The position numbers and the translations under genes are program-made. Source: UBA2767 sp965228625 (GTDB lineage: Bacteria; Pseudomonadota; Alphaproteobacteria; Rhizobiales; Methyloligellaceae). From it: a stretch of DNA of 64,000 nucleotides. This document shows, in pieces, positions 17,460 to 25,925 of the stretch; the stretch's first letter is position 1, and each line of letters starts with the position of its first letter. Below the pieces are notes generated by a model, which was not told the origin of the DNA, made no database searches, and worked only from the letters and a program-made list of their open reading frames with translations. The stretch spans positions 2,480,001 through 2,544,000 of the forward strand of contig OZ245829.1 in NCBI GenBank assembly GCA_965228625.1, in the 5' to 3' direction.

Positions 17460-17486
17460 CGTCACAAATCCCGACCCTCGATCGTC
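17460..17486 (+). promoter_or_regulatory. Candidate ECF41 sigma-factor promoter
   Basis: CGTCACA at 17460-17466, then exactly 16 bp, then CGTC at 17483-17486. The published ECF41 target promoter, as I recall it, is TGTCACA-N16-CGTC, so this differs at one base only. It lies 55 bp upstream of the AhpD-like gene that precedes the ECF41 gene, which fits the autoregulation reported for this sigma group. Confidence 0.7.
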
Positions 17487-17541
17487 ATCCTTCATGAGGC
17501 GCGGATGCAGTCGGCATCCGCGAAATTGAAGGAGAACGAAG

Positions 17542-18015
17542 ATGTCTGAACCGGACAGGATCAATCTGTTGGGCAACCAGCTGGACGCCATGAAAGCGTT
17601 CGAGGGCGTGGAGCATATGCTCGATACGTCGGGACTCTCGGCCCAGCTTCGCCATCTGCTGAAGTTGAGGGCGTCACAGATGAACGGCTGTGCGTTTTGC
17701 GTCGAGATGCATACCCGCGAGGCAAGGGCTGACGGAGAGACCAACTCACGCCTTGATCATGTCGTGGTGTGGCGGGAAGCCGGCTGCTATAGCGAGGAAG
17801 AGCGCGCCATGTTTGCCTGGACCGAGGCATTGACCGACCTGAACGCGACCCATGACCTCGATCGCCTGTTCAGTGAACTGGCGCGCCATTTCAGCCAGTC
17901 GCAGATCGCGGCCATGACCACACAGATTGCCATGATCAATGTCTGGAACCGCATCCAGGTGGCGTCGCACGGACGTCGCGGCACGGCCCGCGCGACACGG
18001 TCCGAGGCCGCATGA
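17542..18015 (+). CDS. Carboxymuconolactone decarboxylase/AhpD-family protein
   Basis: Alkylhydroperoxidase D-like protein of 157 residues. The redox motif CAFCVEMHTREAR (Cys53 and Cys56 with the following His) is typical of AhpD-like thiol peroxidase partners. It starts behind AAGGAG at 17529-17534. Its last codons overlap the next gene by 4 bp (ATGA), so the two are co-translated. ECF41 sigma factors are typically encoded beside carboxymuconolactone decarboxylases, oxidoreductases or epimerases; this is such a pair. Its substrate is unknown. Confidence 0.9.
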   Translation: MSEPDRINLLGNQLDAMKAFEGVEHMLDTSGLSAQLRHLLKLRASQMNGCAFCVEMHTREARADGETNSRLDHVVVWREAGCYSEEERAMFAWTEALTDLNATHDLDRLFSELARHFSQSQIAAMTTQIAMINVWNRIQVASHGRRGTARATRSEAA

Positions 18016-18899
18016 GCGAAACGCGCGCCCAGACAGCCGATGGCTTCGAGAAGGCCAGACCCAGGCTCTGGGGTCTGGCCTATCGCATGCTTGGTTCCGC
18101 CGCCGATGCGGACGACGCCGTTCAGGAAACCTGGCTGCGCTGGCAGGGCGCCGACCGGGGAAAGGTCAAATCGCCCGATGCCTGGCTGACGACCACCTGC
18201 AGCCGGTTGTGCATCGACATGTTGAGGGCGGCGCACCGCACGCGTGTGGATTATGTCGGCCCCTGGCTGCCGGAACCGCTCCTGGCCGATGCCGGGCCGG
18301 AACCGGACGATCCGGCGGAACTCGCCTCCTCGCTGTCGTTGGCCTTTCTATTGCTGCTCGAGCGGCTCACACCCGTGGAACGCGCCGCCTATCTGCTGCA
18401 CGACGTGTTCGACTACGGCTATGCCGACATCGCCTCCATACTGGACAGGAAACCGGACGCCTGCCGGCAGCTTGTGTCGCGGGCGCGCAGGCGCGTGAAG
18501 GAGGGAAAGGCGCGCAGCACCGAGGGTGCGCGCGACACAAACGAACTGCTCGATGAATTCCTGTCGGCCCTGCGGTCGGGCGAAACCAGGCGGCTTGCGG
18601 CGCTGCTCGCCGAAGACGCCGAGCTGTGGACCGACGGCGGCGGCAAGGTACTGGCCCAGACCGAGGTCATTCACGGGCGGGAAGACGTGACACGGATTCT
18701 CGCCATGATCTGGAAGGCGGCGTGGCATGGGCTGGAATTCGACAGCGAAGAGGTGAACGGCCGTCCCGGTCTGATTCTGCGGGAAAACGGCGAAATCGTT
18801 GCGATTCTGTCACTTTCCGATACGTCCGATCACCGAATTGCGGGAATCTACGTTGTCCGCAATCCCGACAAGCTCAAGCGTGCAAAGGGACCGGCCTGA
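18012..18899 (+). CDS. ECF41-group RNA polymerase sigma factor (SigJ-like)
   Basis: Sigma factor of 295 residues. Region 2 (about 14-75, RLWGLAYRMLGSAADADDAV) and region 4 (about 108-160) are followed by a SnoaL-like C-terminal domain (about 175-290). It has the three group markers: WLPEP in the linker (85-89), DGGGK (208-212) and NPDKL (284-288). In this group the fused C-terminal domain takes the place of a separate anti-sigma factor and modulates activity. No anti-sigma gene is adjacent. It overlaps the AhpD-like gene by 4 bp and is probably transcribed from the site at 17460-17486. Confidence 0.93.
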   Translation: MSETRAQTADGFEKARPRLWGLAYRMLGSAADADDAVQETWLRWQGADRGKVKSPDAWLTTTCSRLCIDMLRAAHRTRVDYVGPWLPEPLLADAGPEPDDPAELASSLSLAFLLLLERLTPVERAAYLLHDVFDYGYADIASILDRKPDACRQLVSRARRRVKEGKARSTEGARDTNELLDEFLSALRSGETRRLAALLAEDAELWTDGGGKVLAQTEVIHGREDVTRILAMIWKAAWHGLEFDSEEVNGRPGLILRENGEIVAILSLSDTSDHRIAGIYVVRNPDKLKRAKGPA

Positions 18900-18909
18900 G
18901 AGACGACAG

Positions 18910-20877
18910 CTAGAGCTGCACCTCCTCCCGCGCACCCGCCAACTCGACGATATCGCCCATGATGGCGTTGAGCCGGAAGTCCTTCGGCGTGTAGATGCGG
19001 CGCACGCCGACCTGGCGGAGGATGTTCTCGTCCGCCTCGGGGATGATGCCGCCGACAATCACCGGCACGTCGTCCATGCCGCGCTCGCGGAGCAGCGCCA
19101 TGACATCGCGCACCAGCGGAACATGCGAGCCTGACAGGATCGACAATCCCACCACGTGGGCCTTCTGGGCCTCCGCCGCATCGACGATCTCCTCCGGCGT
19201 CAGGCGGATCCCCTCGTAGACCACATCCATGCCGATATCGCGGGCGCGGACGGCGATCTGTTCCGCACCGTTGGAGTGTCCGTCCAGTCCCGGCTTGCCG
19301 ACAACGAATGTGAGCGTGCGGCCGAGCGCGCCCGATGCAGCCGCGACCCGCGCGCGCAGCTCATCGAGGCTCGGCTCGCTTGCGCACGGCTTCTCGCTGA
19401 CCCCGGTCGGCGCCCGGTATTCACCGAAGACCTCCCTCAGCGTCTCGCCCCACTCGCCCGTCGTCACGCCCGCCTTGGCGCACGCGATGGAGGGCTCCAT
19501 GACGTTGCGGTCCTCGCGGGCCGCGGCCTCCAGGGCATCGAGCGCCTTGCGGACGGCCTTGTCGTCGCGCGCCATGCGCCATTCCTTCAGCCGCGCGATC
19601 TGTCCCATCTCGACGGTTTCAGGCACGGTGACGATGCCACCCGCTTCTCCGGCCAGCGGAGACGGCTCGCTCTCGGTCCACTTGTTGACGCCGACGACCA
19701 CCTGTTCCCCGGATTCGATCGTTTTGACCCGCTCGGAGTTGGACGTCACCAGCTCCGATTTCATGTAGTCGATGGCAGCGACCGCGCCGCCCATCTCCTG
19801 AACTCGCTCGATCTCGGCGCGCGCCTCCTCCTTGAGCGCCTCGACTTTCGCCTCGATCTCGGAGGATCCGTCGAAGATGTCGCCATATTCGAGCAGGTCG
19901 GTTTCGTAGGCGACGATCTGCTGCATGCGGATCGACCATTGCTGGTCCCACGGTCGTGGCAGCCCGAGCGCCTCGTTCCACGCCGGAAGCTGGACCGCGC
20001 GGGCGCGGGCGTTCTTCGACAGCACGACGGCGAGCATTTCCAGCAGGATCCGGTAGACGTTGTTTTCAGGCTGCTGTTCCGTGAGTCCCAGCGAATTCAC
20101 CTGGACGCCGTAACGGAAGCGCCGGAGCTTGGGCTCCTCGACACCGTAACGTGTCCGGCAGATCTCGTCCCACAGCTCGCAGAACGCGCGCATCTTGCAC
20201 ATCTCGGTGATGAAGCGCAGGCCGGCATTCACGAAAAACGAGATGCGCCCGACGACCTTGGGGAATTCCTCATCCGGCACCTCGCCAGACGCCCGCACCG
20301 TGTCGAGCACGGCCATCGCGGTCGCCAGGGCATATGAGAGCTCCTGCACCGGCGTCGCGCCGGCCTCCTGCAGGTGATAGGAGCACACATTGGTCGGATT
20401 CCACTTGGGAACCCGCGTGTAGGTGTAGCAGATCACGTCCTTGATCAGACGGAGCGACGGTTCGGGCGGGAAAACGTAAGTGCCGCGCGAGAGATACTCC
20501 TTGATGAGATCGTTCTGGACGGTTCCGGTCAGCTTGGTGACGTCGGCGCCCTGCTCTTCCGCCACCGCGATATAGAGCGCCAGAAGCCACGGCGCCGTGG
20601 CGTTGATCGTCATCGACGTGTTCATCTGTTCGAGCGGGATGCCGTCGAACAGCGTGCGCATGTCGCCGACATGCGAGATCGGCACACCGACCTTGCCCAC
20701 TTCACCGCGGGCGAGGATGTGGTCGGAATCGTATCCGGTCTGTGTCGGGAGATCGAAGGCGACCGAAAGACCCGTTTGCCCGGCGGAAAGGTTCTTGCGG
20801 TAGAGCGCGTTTGAGGCCTCTGCCGTGGAATGGCCGGAATAGGTGCGGATCAACCATGGACGGTCGCGGGTTGTCAT
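18910..20877 (-). CDS. ecm: Ethylmalonyl-CoA mutase (B12-dependent)
   Basis: Adenosylcobalamin mutase converting (2R)-ethylmalonyl-CoA to methylsuccinyl-CoA in the ethylmalonyl-CoA pathway. From ATG 20877 (behind AGGGGGGA) it has 655 residues: a TIM-barrel acyl-CoA mutase domain with GLSVAFDLPTQTGYDSDH and a C-terminal B12 domain with DGHSNG at 532-537 (DxHxxG). The length, with large and small parts in one chain, fits Ecm, although methylmalonyl-CoA mutase homologues are close. The nearby ccr and mcd genes decide for Ecm. It points away from ccr, with two small genes between. Confidence 0.9.
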   Translation of the reverse strand: MTTRDRPWLIRTYSGHSTAEASNALYRKNLSAGQTGLSVAFDLPTQTGYDSDHILARGEVGKVGVPISHVGDMRTLFDGIPLEQMNTSMTINATAPWLLALYIAVAEEQGADVTKLTGTVQNDLIKEYLSRGTYVFPPEPSLRLIKDVICYTYTRVPKWNPTNVCSYHLQEAGATPVQELSYALATAMAVLDTVRASGEVPDEEFPKVVGRISFFVNAGLRFITEMCKMRAFCELWDEICRTRYGVEEPKLRRFRYGVQVNSLGLTEQQPENNVYRILLEMLAVVLSKNARARAVQLPAWNEALGLPRPWDQQWSIRMQQIVAYETDLLEYGDIFDGSSEIEAKVEALKEEARAEIERVQEMGGAVAAIDYMKSELVTSNSERVKTIESGEQVVVGVNKWTESEPSPLAGEAGGIVTVPETVEMGQIARLKEWRMARDDKAVRKALDALEAAAREDRNVMEPSIACAKAGVTTGEWGETLREVFGEYRAPTGVSEKPCASEPSLDELRARVAAASGALGRTLTFVVGKPGLDGHSNGAEQIAVRARDIGMDVVYEGIRLTPEEIVDAAEAQKAHVVGLSILSGSHVPLVRDVMALLRERGMDDVPVIVGGIIPEADENILRQVGVRRIYTPKDFRLNAIMGDIVELAGAREEVQL

Positions 20878-20935
20878 GTTGGGCGTCCCCCCTGATTTTG
20901 CGTGGACAGGGGAGACGCGCCGCAATCTGTATCCG

Positions 20936-21187
20936 TCAGCGTTTCACCAATCCGACAATGAACAACAGGATCACCGCACCGATCACGGCGGATATGATCG
21001 CGCCGATGATTCCCCCGCCAAGCGAGACGCCAAGAGCGCCCAGCACGAAGGTGCCGATGAACGCGCCGACAATGCCGACGATGATGTTGCCGACAAGTCC
21101 GAATCCCGCGCCTTTCATGATCTGTCCGGCGAGCCAGCCGGCAATCAGACCAACGATCAGCAGAACGATGAGAGATTCGATGCCCAT
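20936..21187 (-). CDS. GlsB/YeaQ/YmgE-family membrane protein
   Basis: Small inner-membrane protein of 83 residues with three glycine-rich hydrophobic segments (about 4-22, 28-50 and 55-80): SLIVLLIVGLIAGWLAGQIM, GNIIVGIVGAFIGTFVLG and GGGIIGAIISAVIGAVILL. This is the transglycosylase-associated/GlsB pattern, often stress-induced. ATG 21187 follows GGGGAGA; an upstream in-frame start would add 17 residues. It lies 58 bp before ecm on the same strand. No specific function is known. Confidence 0.85.
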   Translation of the reverse strand: MGIESLIVLLIVGLIAGWLAGQIMKGAGFGLVGNIIVGIVGAFIGTFVLGALGVSLGGGIIGAIISAVIGAVILLFIVGLVKR

Positions 21188-21376
21188 GAAGATTCTCCCC
21201 AGCAACGTAGGCCGCCGATTGGTTGTATACGCAAACACAACCCCGCCCGGCCTCGGCAGCTCTGGCCGGAGGTGAGCCGACTATGGGGCATACGTCCTTC
21301 GTATGACAACCGTCGCTAAGGCTTTGTCCAAAGGCAATTTTCATGGCTGACTTGCTGTTCCGGCCGCTTCTCCGCT

Positions 21377-21811
21377 CTAACTTTCCTCCTTCGGCGCGTA
21401 CAAGGCAAAGACTTCCGCGCCGGTCATGTTCTCGGTCTTGTTGGCAAACTCATACCAGTCGGGCTTCTCATCAATGAAAATCTGGCTCTTGAAAGTCAGG
21501 CCGGACTGATCGTCGAGGGTCCCGGCATGCGCCATCAGCTTGCCGGACTCCACCAGCTTGTAAAACAGGTTGGAACCGCACGTTCCGCAGAACCCGCGTT
21601 CGGCCCACTCCGACGACCGGTAGTAGACGATGTCGTCTTCGCCTTCGTCGATCACGACTTCATAGTCGCCATCGAGCCCAAAGCCGGGACCGCCGCACCA
21701 GCGCCGGCACATGCTGCAATGGCACACGCCCGCATTGTGCACATCACCGACCACCTTTAGCTTCACCTTGCCGCACAAACACTGGCCGGTGCGCGATTTT
21801 TCCGCATTCAT
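21377..21811 (-). CDS. GFA (CENP-V/glutathione-dependent formaldehyde-activating) family protein
   Basis: Zinc-binding protein of 144 residues from ATG 21811, behind GGAGA. The cysteine sets CLCGKV, CHCSMCRRW and CGTCGSN are those of the GFA/CENP-V fold. The family includes the formaldehyde-activating enzyme Gfa, but most members are uncharacterised. A longer frame would start inside the operator-like region shared with ccr and is unlikely. It is divergent from ccr; the repeats between them could control both. Confidence 0.87.
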   Translation of the reverse strand: MNAEKSRTGQCLCGKVKLKVVGDVHNAGVCHCSMCRRWCGGPGFGLDGDYEVVIDEGEDDIVYYRSSEWAERGFCGTCGSNLFYKLVESGKLMAHAGTLDDQSGLTFKSQIFIDEKPDWYEFANKTENMTGAEVFALYAPKEES

Positions 21812-21850
21812 CCCGCGTCTCCGTTGGGGCATCCCGACATGCCCGTATTT

Positions 21851-21928
21851 TTTGCACTGCAAAAGTTTATTGCATTGCGGCATATTTTGCACAAGAATTG
21901 TGCCGCACTGCAATAAATGATTGCAATG
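21851..21928. promoter_or_regulatory. Dense TTGCA/TGCAA dyad region, candidate operator for ccr
   Basis: This AT-rich stretch holds six TTGCA/TGCAA elements arranged as nested dyads: a perfect palindrome TTTTGCA-C-TGCAAAA (21851-21865), a 16-of-17 inverted repeat pairing 21867-21883 with 21902-21918, and TGCAAT-N5-ATTGCA (21910-21926). Sites built on TTTGCAAA-type halves are bound by RamB/ScfR-like regulators of acetate and short-chain acyl-CoA metabolism. The position, 45-122 bp before the ccr start, fits ccr control; the regulator is inferred. Confidence 0.6.
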
Positions 21929-21972
21929 GGCGCTGCCGTTTGGCCGGACGCCCGGCAGGGGGAGAGCATGTC

Positions 21973-23268
21973 ATGAGTGAGCCAGCACTGGCCGAAGTGC
22001 CGGAACCGGAAGGCGAGTACAAGGACCTGTACGACATTGGCGAGATCCCGCCGCTTGGACACGTCCCGAAAAAGATGCATGCGTGGGTGATCCGCCGCGA
22101 CCGCGAAGGGCCGCCGGAAGACGCCATGCAGCTCGAAGTCGTGCCCACATGGGAACTGGACAGCCACGACGTGCTGGTGCTCGTGATGGCCGCGGGCGTC
22201 AACTACAACGGCGTCTGGGCGTCCCTCGGGCAGCCAATCTCCACTTTCGACGTGCACAAGGGTGATTTCCATATCGCCGGATCGGACGCATCCGGGATCG
22301 TCTGGGCCGTCGGGTCCAAGGTGAAGAACTGGAAGGTCGGCGACGAGGTCGTCATCCACTGCAATCAGGATGACGGCGACGACGAGGAGTGCAACGGCGG
22401 CGATCCGATGCTCTCGCTGACCCAGCGTATCTGGGGCTATGAGACGCCAGATGGTTCATTTGCCCAGTTCACGCGCGTCCAGGCGCAACAACTCATGCCG
22501 CGACCGCAGCATCTCACGTGGGAGGAATGCGCGTGCTACACGCTCACCCTCGCCACCGCCTGGCGCATGCTGTTCGGCCATCGCCCGCATATCCTGCGGC
22601 CCGGGCACAATGTGCTCGTCTGGGGCGCATCGGGCGGTCTCGGCTCGATGGCGATCCAGATCTGCGCCACCGCCGGCGCCAATGCCATCGGCGTGATTTC
22701 CGACGACGAGAAGCGCGATTTCGTGCTCTCGCTCGGCGCCAAAGGCATCATCAACCGCAAGGAATTCGACTGCTGGGGCGAGCTTCCCCATGTCGGGTCC
22801 GACGAATACGCGGCCTGGTTTGCCGAGGCGCGCAAGTTCGGCAAGGCGATCTGGGACATCACGGGCAAGGGCAACAATGTGGACTTTGTCTTCGAGCACC
22901 CGGGCGAAGCGACGTTTCCCGTCTCGACCTTTGTGGTGCGGCGCGGAGGCATGGTGGTGTTCTGCGCGGGGACGACCGGCTACAAGATCACCATGGACGC
23001 GCGCTATGTGTGGATGCACCAGAAGCGTATCCAGGGCTCTCACTTCGCCCATCTGAAACAGGCCAGCCAGGCCAACCGGCTGGTCATCGAGCGGCGCATC
23101 GACCCCTGCATGTCGGAGGTCTTTCCGTGGGCGCAGATCCCGAAGGCGCATACGCGCATGTGGAACAACCAACACGCGCCGGGCAACATGGCCGTGCTGG
23201 TGAACGCGCCGTGCACGGGTCTGAGAACCTTCGATGACGTGATCGCGGAAGGGCCGAACGCCGCGTGA
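21973..23268 (+). CDS. ccrA: Crotonyl-CoA carboxylase/reductase
   Basis: NADPH-dependent reductive carboxylase that turns crotonyl-CoA and CO2 into (2S)-ethylmalonyl-CoA, the key step of the ethylmalonyl-CoA pathway. From ATG 21973 (behind GGGGGAGA) it has 431 residues, the usual length. It is a zinc-independent MDR-type reductase: VNYNGVWASLG carries the conserved Asn, WGYETPDGSFAQF the Tyr/Phe-Glu pair, VWGASGGLGSMAIQ the NADPH fold, and QGSHFAH the conserved His of the CO2 pocket. mcd follows 15 bp later on the same strand; ecm is nearby in the opposite direction. Confidence 0.96.
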   Translation: MSEPALAEVPEPEGEYKDLYDIGEIPPLGHVPKKMHAWVIRRDREGPPEDAMQLEVVPTWELDSHDVLVLVMAAGVNYNGVWASLGQPISTFDVHKGDFHIAGSDASGIVWAVGSKVKNWKVGDEVVIHCNQDDGDDEECNGGDPMLSLTQRIWGYETPDGSFAQFTRVQAQQLMPRPQHLTWEECACYTLTLATAWRMLFGHRPHILRPGHNVLVWGASGGLGSMAIQICATAGANAIGVISDDEKRDFVLSLGAKGIINRKEFDCWGELPHVGSDEYAAWFAEARKFGKAIWDITGKGNNVDFVFEHPGEATFPVSTFVVRRGGMVVFCAGTTGYKITMDARYVWMHQKRIQGSHFAHLKQASQANRLVIERRIDPCMSEVFPWAQIPKAHTRMWNNQHAPGNMAVLVNAPCTGLRTFDDVIAEGPNAA

Positions 23269-23283
23269 GGCATGTGATCTGAA

Positions 23284-24975
23284 ATGTCCGTTGCAGTCGA
23301 CGAGAGCGGGCCGGCCGTGGCAAAGCCTCTGCCGGACCTGAGAAACCTTGGTGACGCGGCCGTTGCCGCCGCGCGCGGCCTGCTTGAAGACGTGCGCAGA
23401 TCGGTCGGCGACCTGGTCATTGCCGGGGACAGGCCGTCCGCCGAACTCCTGGAACGCGAGCAGCATGCGGCCCACGGCCTCGCCTGGACCGCGGCCTATG
23501 TCGAAGCGCTCACCCAGATGGCGGCCTATGCCGGGCGGATGAGCGACGAGGGACGGTTCGGCGAGCTCGAAGCCTTCCTGACCCAGATCGCGTTCGCGGA
23601 GTATCTCGGCCAGCTTTCCGGCGGCATTGCCATGAGCCAGGGCGAAGTGGCGCGCCCGGAGAGCCTTGGCGTGTCCGGCGAAGCGCTCACCGCCTTTCGT
23701 GACAACGAGGCAGTGCGCACCTTCCTCGCACACGGCAACACGCCTGAGGTCCGCGCGGCCGTCGCGACCCTGCTGACGCGTGCCGAAGGGTCACCGACCT
23801 ATGGCGATACCGGACTTGAGGAAACCTACGAAGCGATGCGCGAGGAAATGCGGCGCTTCTCCGAAAGCGAAGTTGTGCCTTACGCCCATGAGTGGCACCT
23901 CGCCAATGAGTACGTCCCGCTCGAGGTCATCGAGAAGATGTCCGCGCTGGGTGTTTTCGGGCTGACGATACCCGAGGAACACGGCGGGCTCGGCCTCGGC
24001 AAGGAGAGCATGTGCGTCGTTTCCGAAGAGCTTTCGCGCGGCTATATCGGCGTCGGATCGCTCGGCACCCGCTCCGAGATCGCCGCCGAACTCATCCTCG
24101 CCTCCGGCACGCCCGAACAAAAGGAAAAGTGGCTGCCGGGCCTTGCCAGCGGCGAGATCATCCCGACCGCCGTCTTCACCGAGCCGAATGTCGGGTCCGA
24201 CCTTGCATCGATCAAGACGCGGGCCGAGCGAGACGGCGACGTTTACCGGCTGACGGGCCAGAAGACATGGATCACCCATGCCGCGCGCGCCGACCTCATG
24301 ACGGTCATGGCGCGGACCAACCCCGATGAGAAGGGCTATCGCGGCCTGTCGATGTTTGTCGTCGAAAAGCCGCGCGGCGACGACGCCGACCCCTTCCCGG
24401 TCGACAACATCTCCGGCGGCGAGATCGAGGTCCTCGGCTATCGCGGCATGAAGGAGTACGACGTCTCGTTCGACGGGTTCGAGGTTCCGGCCGACGCCCT
24501 GCTCGGCGCGCAAGAGGGCCAGGGTTTCAAACAGCTCATGGAGACGTTCGAGGCGGCCCGCATCCAGACCGCCGCGCGCGCCATCGGCGTGGCGCAGAAC
24601 GCGCTGGATCTCGGCCTGCGCTACGCCCAGGAGCGTCAACAGTTCGGCAAACCGCTCATGGCTTTTCCGCGGGTTGCGGACAAGCTGGTGATGATGGCGG
24701 TGGAGATCATGATCGCGCGGCAGCTCACCTATTTTGCCGCGCGCGAGAAGGATCTTGGGCACCGCTGCGATCTCGAAGCGGGCATGGCCAAGCTTCTCGC
24801 CGCCCGGGTGGCGTGGGCCGCGGCCGACAACGCCCTGCAGATCCACGGCGGCAACGGCTTTGCGCTGGAGTACCCGGTCAGCCGGGTGCTGTGCGACGCC
24901 CGCATCCTGTCGATCTTCGAAGGTGCGGCGGAGATCCAGGCCCACGTGATCGCCCGGCGACTCCTCGAAAGCTAA
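23284..24975 (+). CDS. mcd: (2S)-Methylsuccinyl-CoA dehydrogenase
   Basis: FAD acyl-CoA dehydrogenase that oxidises methylsuccinyl-CoA to mesaconyl-CoA in the ethylmalonyl-CoA pathway. At 563 residues it is much longer than a standard acyl-CoA dehydrogenase (about 380), because of an N-terminal helical extension of about 170 residues that marks Mcd. The dehydrogenase core follows, with TEPNVGSDLASIKTRA, QKTWITHAARADL, QIHGGNGFALEYPVSR and ILSIFEGAAEIQ. It begins 15 bp after ccr and is surely in the same transcript. Confidence 0.94.
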   Translation: MSVAVDESGPAVAKPLPDLRNLGDAAVAAARGLLEDVRRSVGDLVIAGDRPSAELLEREQHAAHGLAWTAAYVEALTQMAAYAGRMSDEGRFGELEAFLTQIAFAEYLGQLSGGIAMSQGEVARPESLGVSGEALTAFRDNEAVRTFLAHGNTPEVRAAVATLLTRAEGSPTYGDTGLEETYEAMREEMRRFSESEVVPYAHEWHLANEYVPLEVIEKMSALGVFGLTIPEEHGGLGLGKESMCVVSEELSRGYIGVGSLGTRSEIAAELILASGTPEQKEKWLPGLASGEIIPTAVFTEPNVGSDLASIKTRAERDGDVYRLTGQKTWITHAARADLMTVMARTNPDEKGYRGLSMFVVEKPRGDDADPFPVDNISGGEIEVLGYRGMKEYDVSFDGFEVPADALLGAQEGQGFKQLMETFEAARIQTAARAIGVAQNALDLGLRYAQERQQFGKPLMAFPRVADKLVMMAVEIMIARQLTYFAAREKDLGHRCDLEAGMAKLLAARVAWAAADNALQIHGGNGFALEYPVSRVLCDARILSIFEGAAEIQAHVIARRLLES

Positions 24976-24980
24976 TAGAC

Positions 24981-25832
24981 CTAGGCCGCGGGGCGCTCGC
25001 CGGCGGAGGTGGTGCGGTGCATGCGGCGCGGCTCCGACGGATCGTAGTCATACACCGCGTAATGCATCGTGCAGCGATTGTCCCACAGCAGGACATCCCC
25101 CGGCTGCCAGCGGTGCCGGTAGATATTGTCGGGTCTGGTCGCCAGCTCCTCGATGAGTTCCAGCAGCGGCTCGCTCTCCTCCTCCGTCATGCCGGTGAAC
25201 TTCGTCGTGAAAAAGCGGTTGGTGAAGAGTGCCCGCCGTCCGGTATCGGGATGACGGCGCACGACGGGATGGATTTCGGCCGGAGGCACGTCGATGTTCT
25301 TGGTGCCGTCGGTATTGTCGGCCTCGTTGCGGCGGCGAATGGCGTCACCGGAATGCTCGGCCGTCAGCCCGTCAACCTTGGCCTTGATATCGTCGGGGAG
25401 TTCTTCAAACGCCCGGTACATGTTGCAGATCAGCGTGTCGCCCTTGCCTTCGGGGACGGTGATGGCATGCAGCACCGTGAGCGCCGGAGGCGTCGGCGCG
25501 CAGGAGATGTCGGAATGCCAGAAGTCGTTGCGCGCGCCGCGCCGGTCGGGATTGTTTTCCAGCACCAGAAGGTTCTCGAACTCCGGATGGCCCTTGCGCG
25601 CGCCGAGCGGATGCGGCTCCACCGCGCCAAAGCGTTCGGTAAACGCAATGTGATCGCCCGGCGGCAGGTCCTGACCGGGGATGTGCAGGACGAGATTTTC
25701 CAGGAGCGCCGTGTGCAAGGCCTTGAACGTGGCGTCGTCGAGCGGTTTCGACAGATCGACGCCCGTGACCGTGGCGCCGATATGCGGCGTGAGTTTCGTG
25801 ACTTCGATGGGGTTGGATGAATCTGCGGGCAT
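24981..25832 (-). CDS. TauD/TfdA-family 2-oxoglutarate dioxygenase
   Basis: Fe(II)/2-oxoglutarate dioxygenase of 283 residues. The iron ligands are His and Asp in NDFWHSDIS and the distal His in CTMHYAVYD; the 2-oxoglutarate arginine is in SEPRRMHRTT. Family members cleave taurine, 2,4-D and other sulfonates or ethers. ATG 25832 follows GGGAGGT. No sulfonate transporter is adjacent, so the substrate is unknown. It converges with mcd. Confidence 0.9.
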   Translation of the reverse strand: MPADSSNPIEVTKLTPHIGATVTGVDLSKPLDDATFKALHTALLENLVLHIPGQDLPPGDHIAFTERFGAVEPHPLGARKGHPEFENLLVLENNPDRRGARNDFWHSDISCAPTPPALTVLHAITVPEGKGDTLICNMYRAFEELPDDIKAKVDGLTAEHSGDAIRRRNEADNTDGTKNIDVPPAEIHPVVRRHPDTGRRALFTNRFFTTKFTGMTEEESEPLLELIEELATRPDNIYRHRWQPGDVLLWDNRCTMHYAVYDYDPSEPRRMHRTTSAGERPAA

Positions 25833-25925
25833 TTTTTGTTACCTCCCTTTTTTTAAAGGCAGGTTAGTCCAGAGCCGCGGTCACATACAAGATGGCCCGG
25901 CCTGACAAATACGCGATTCGTCCGT

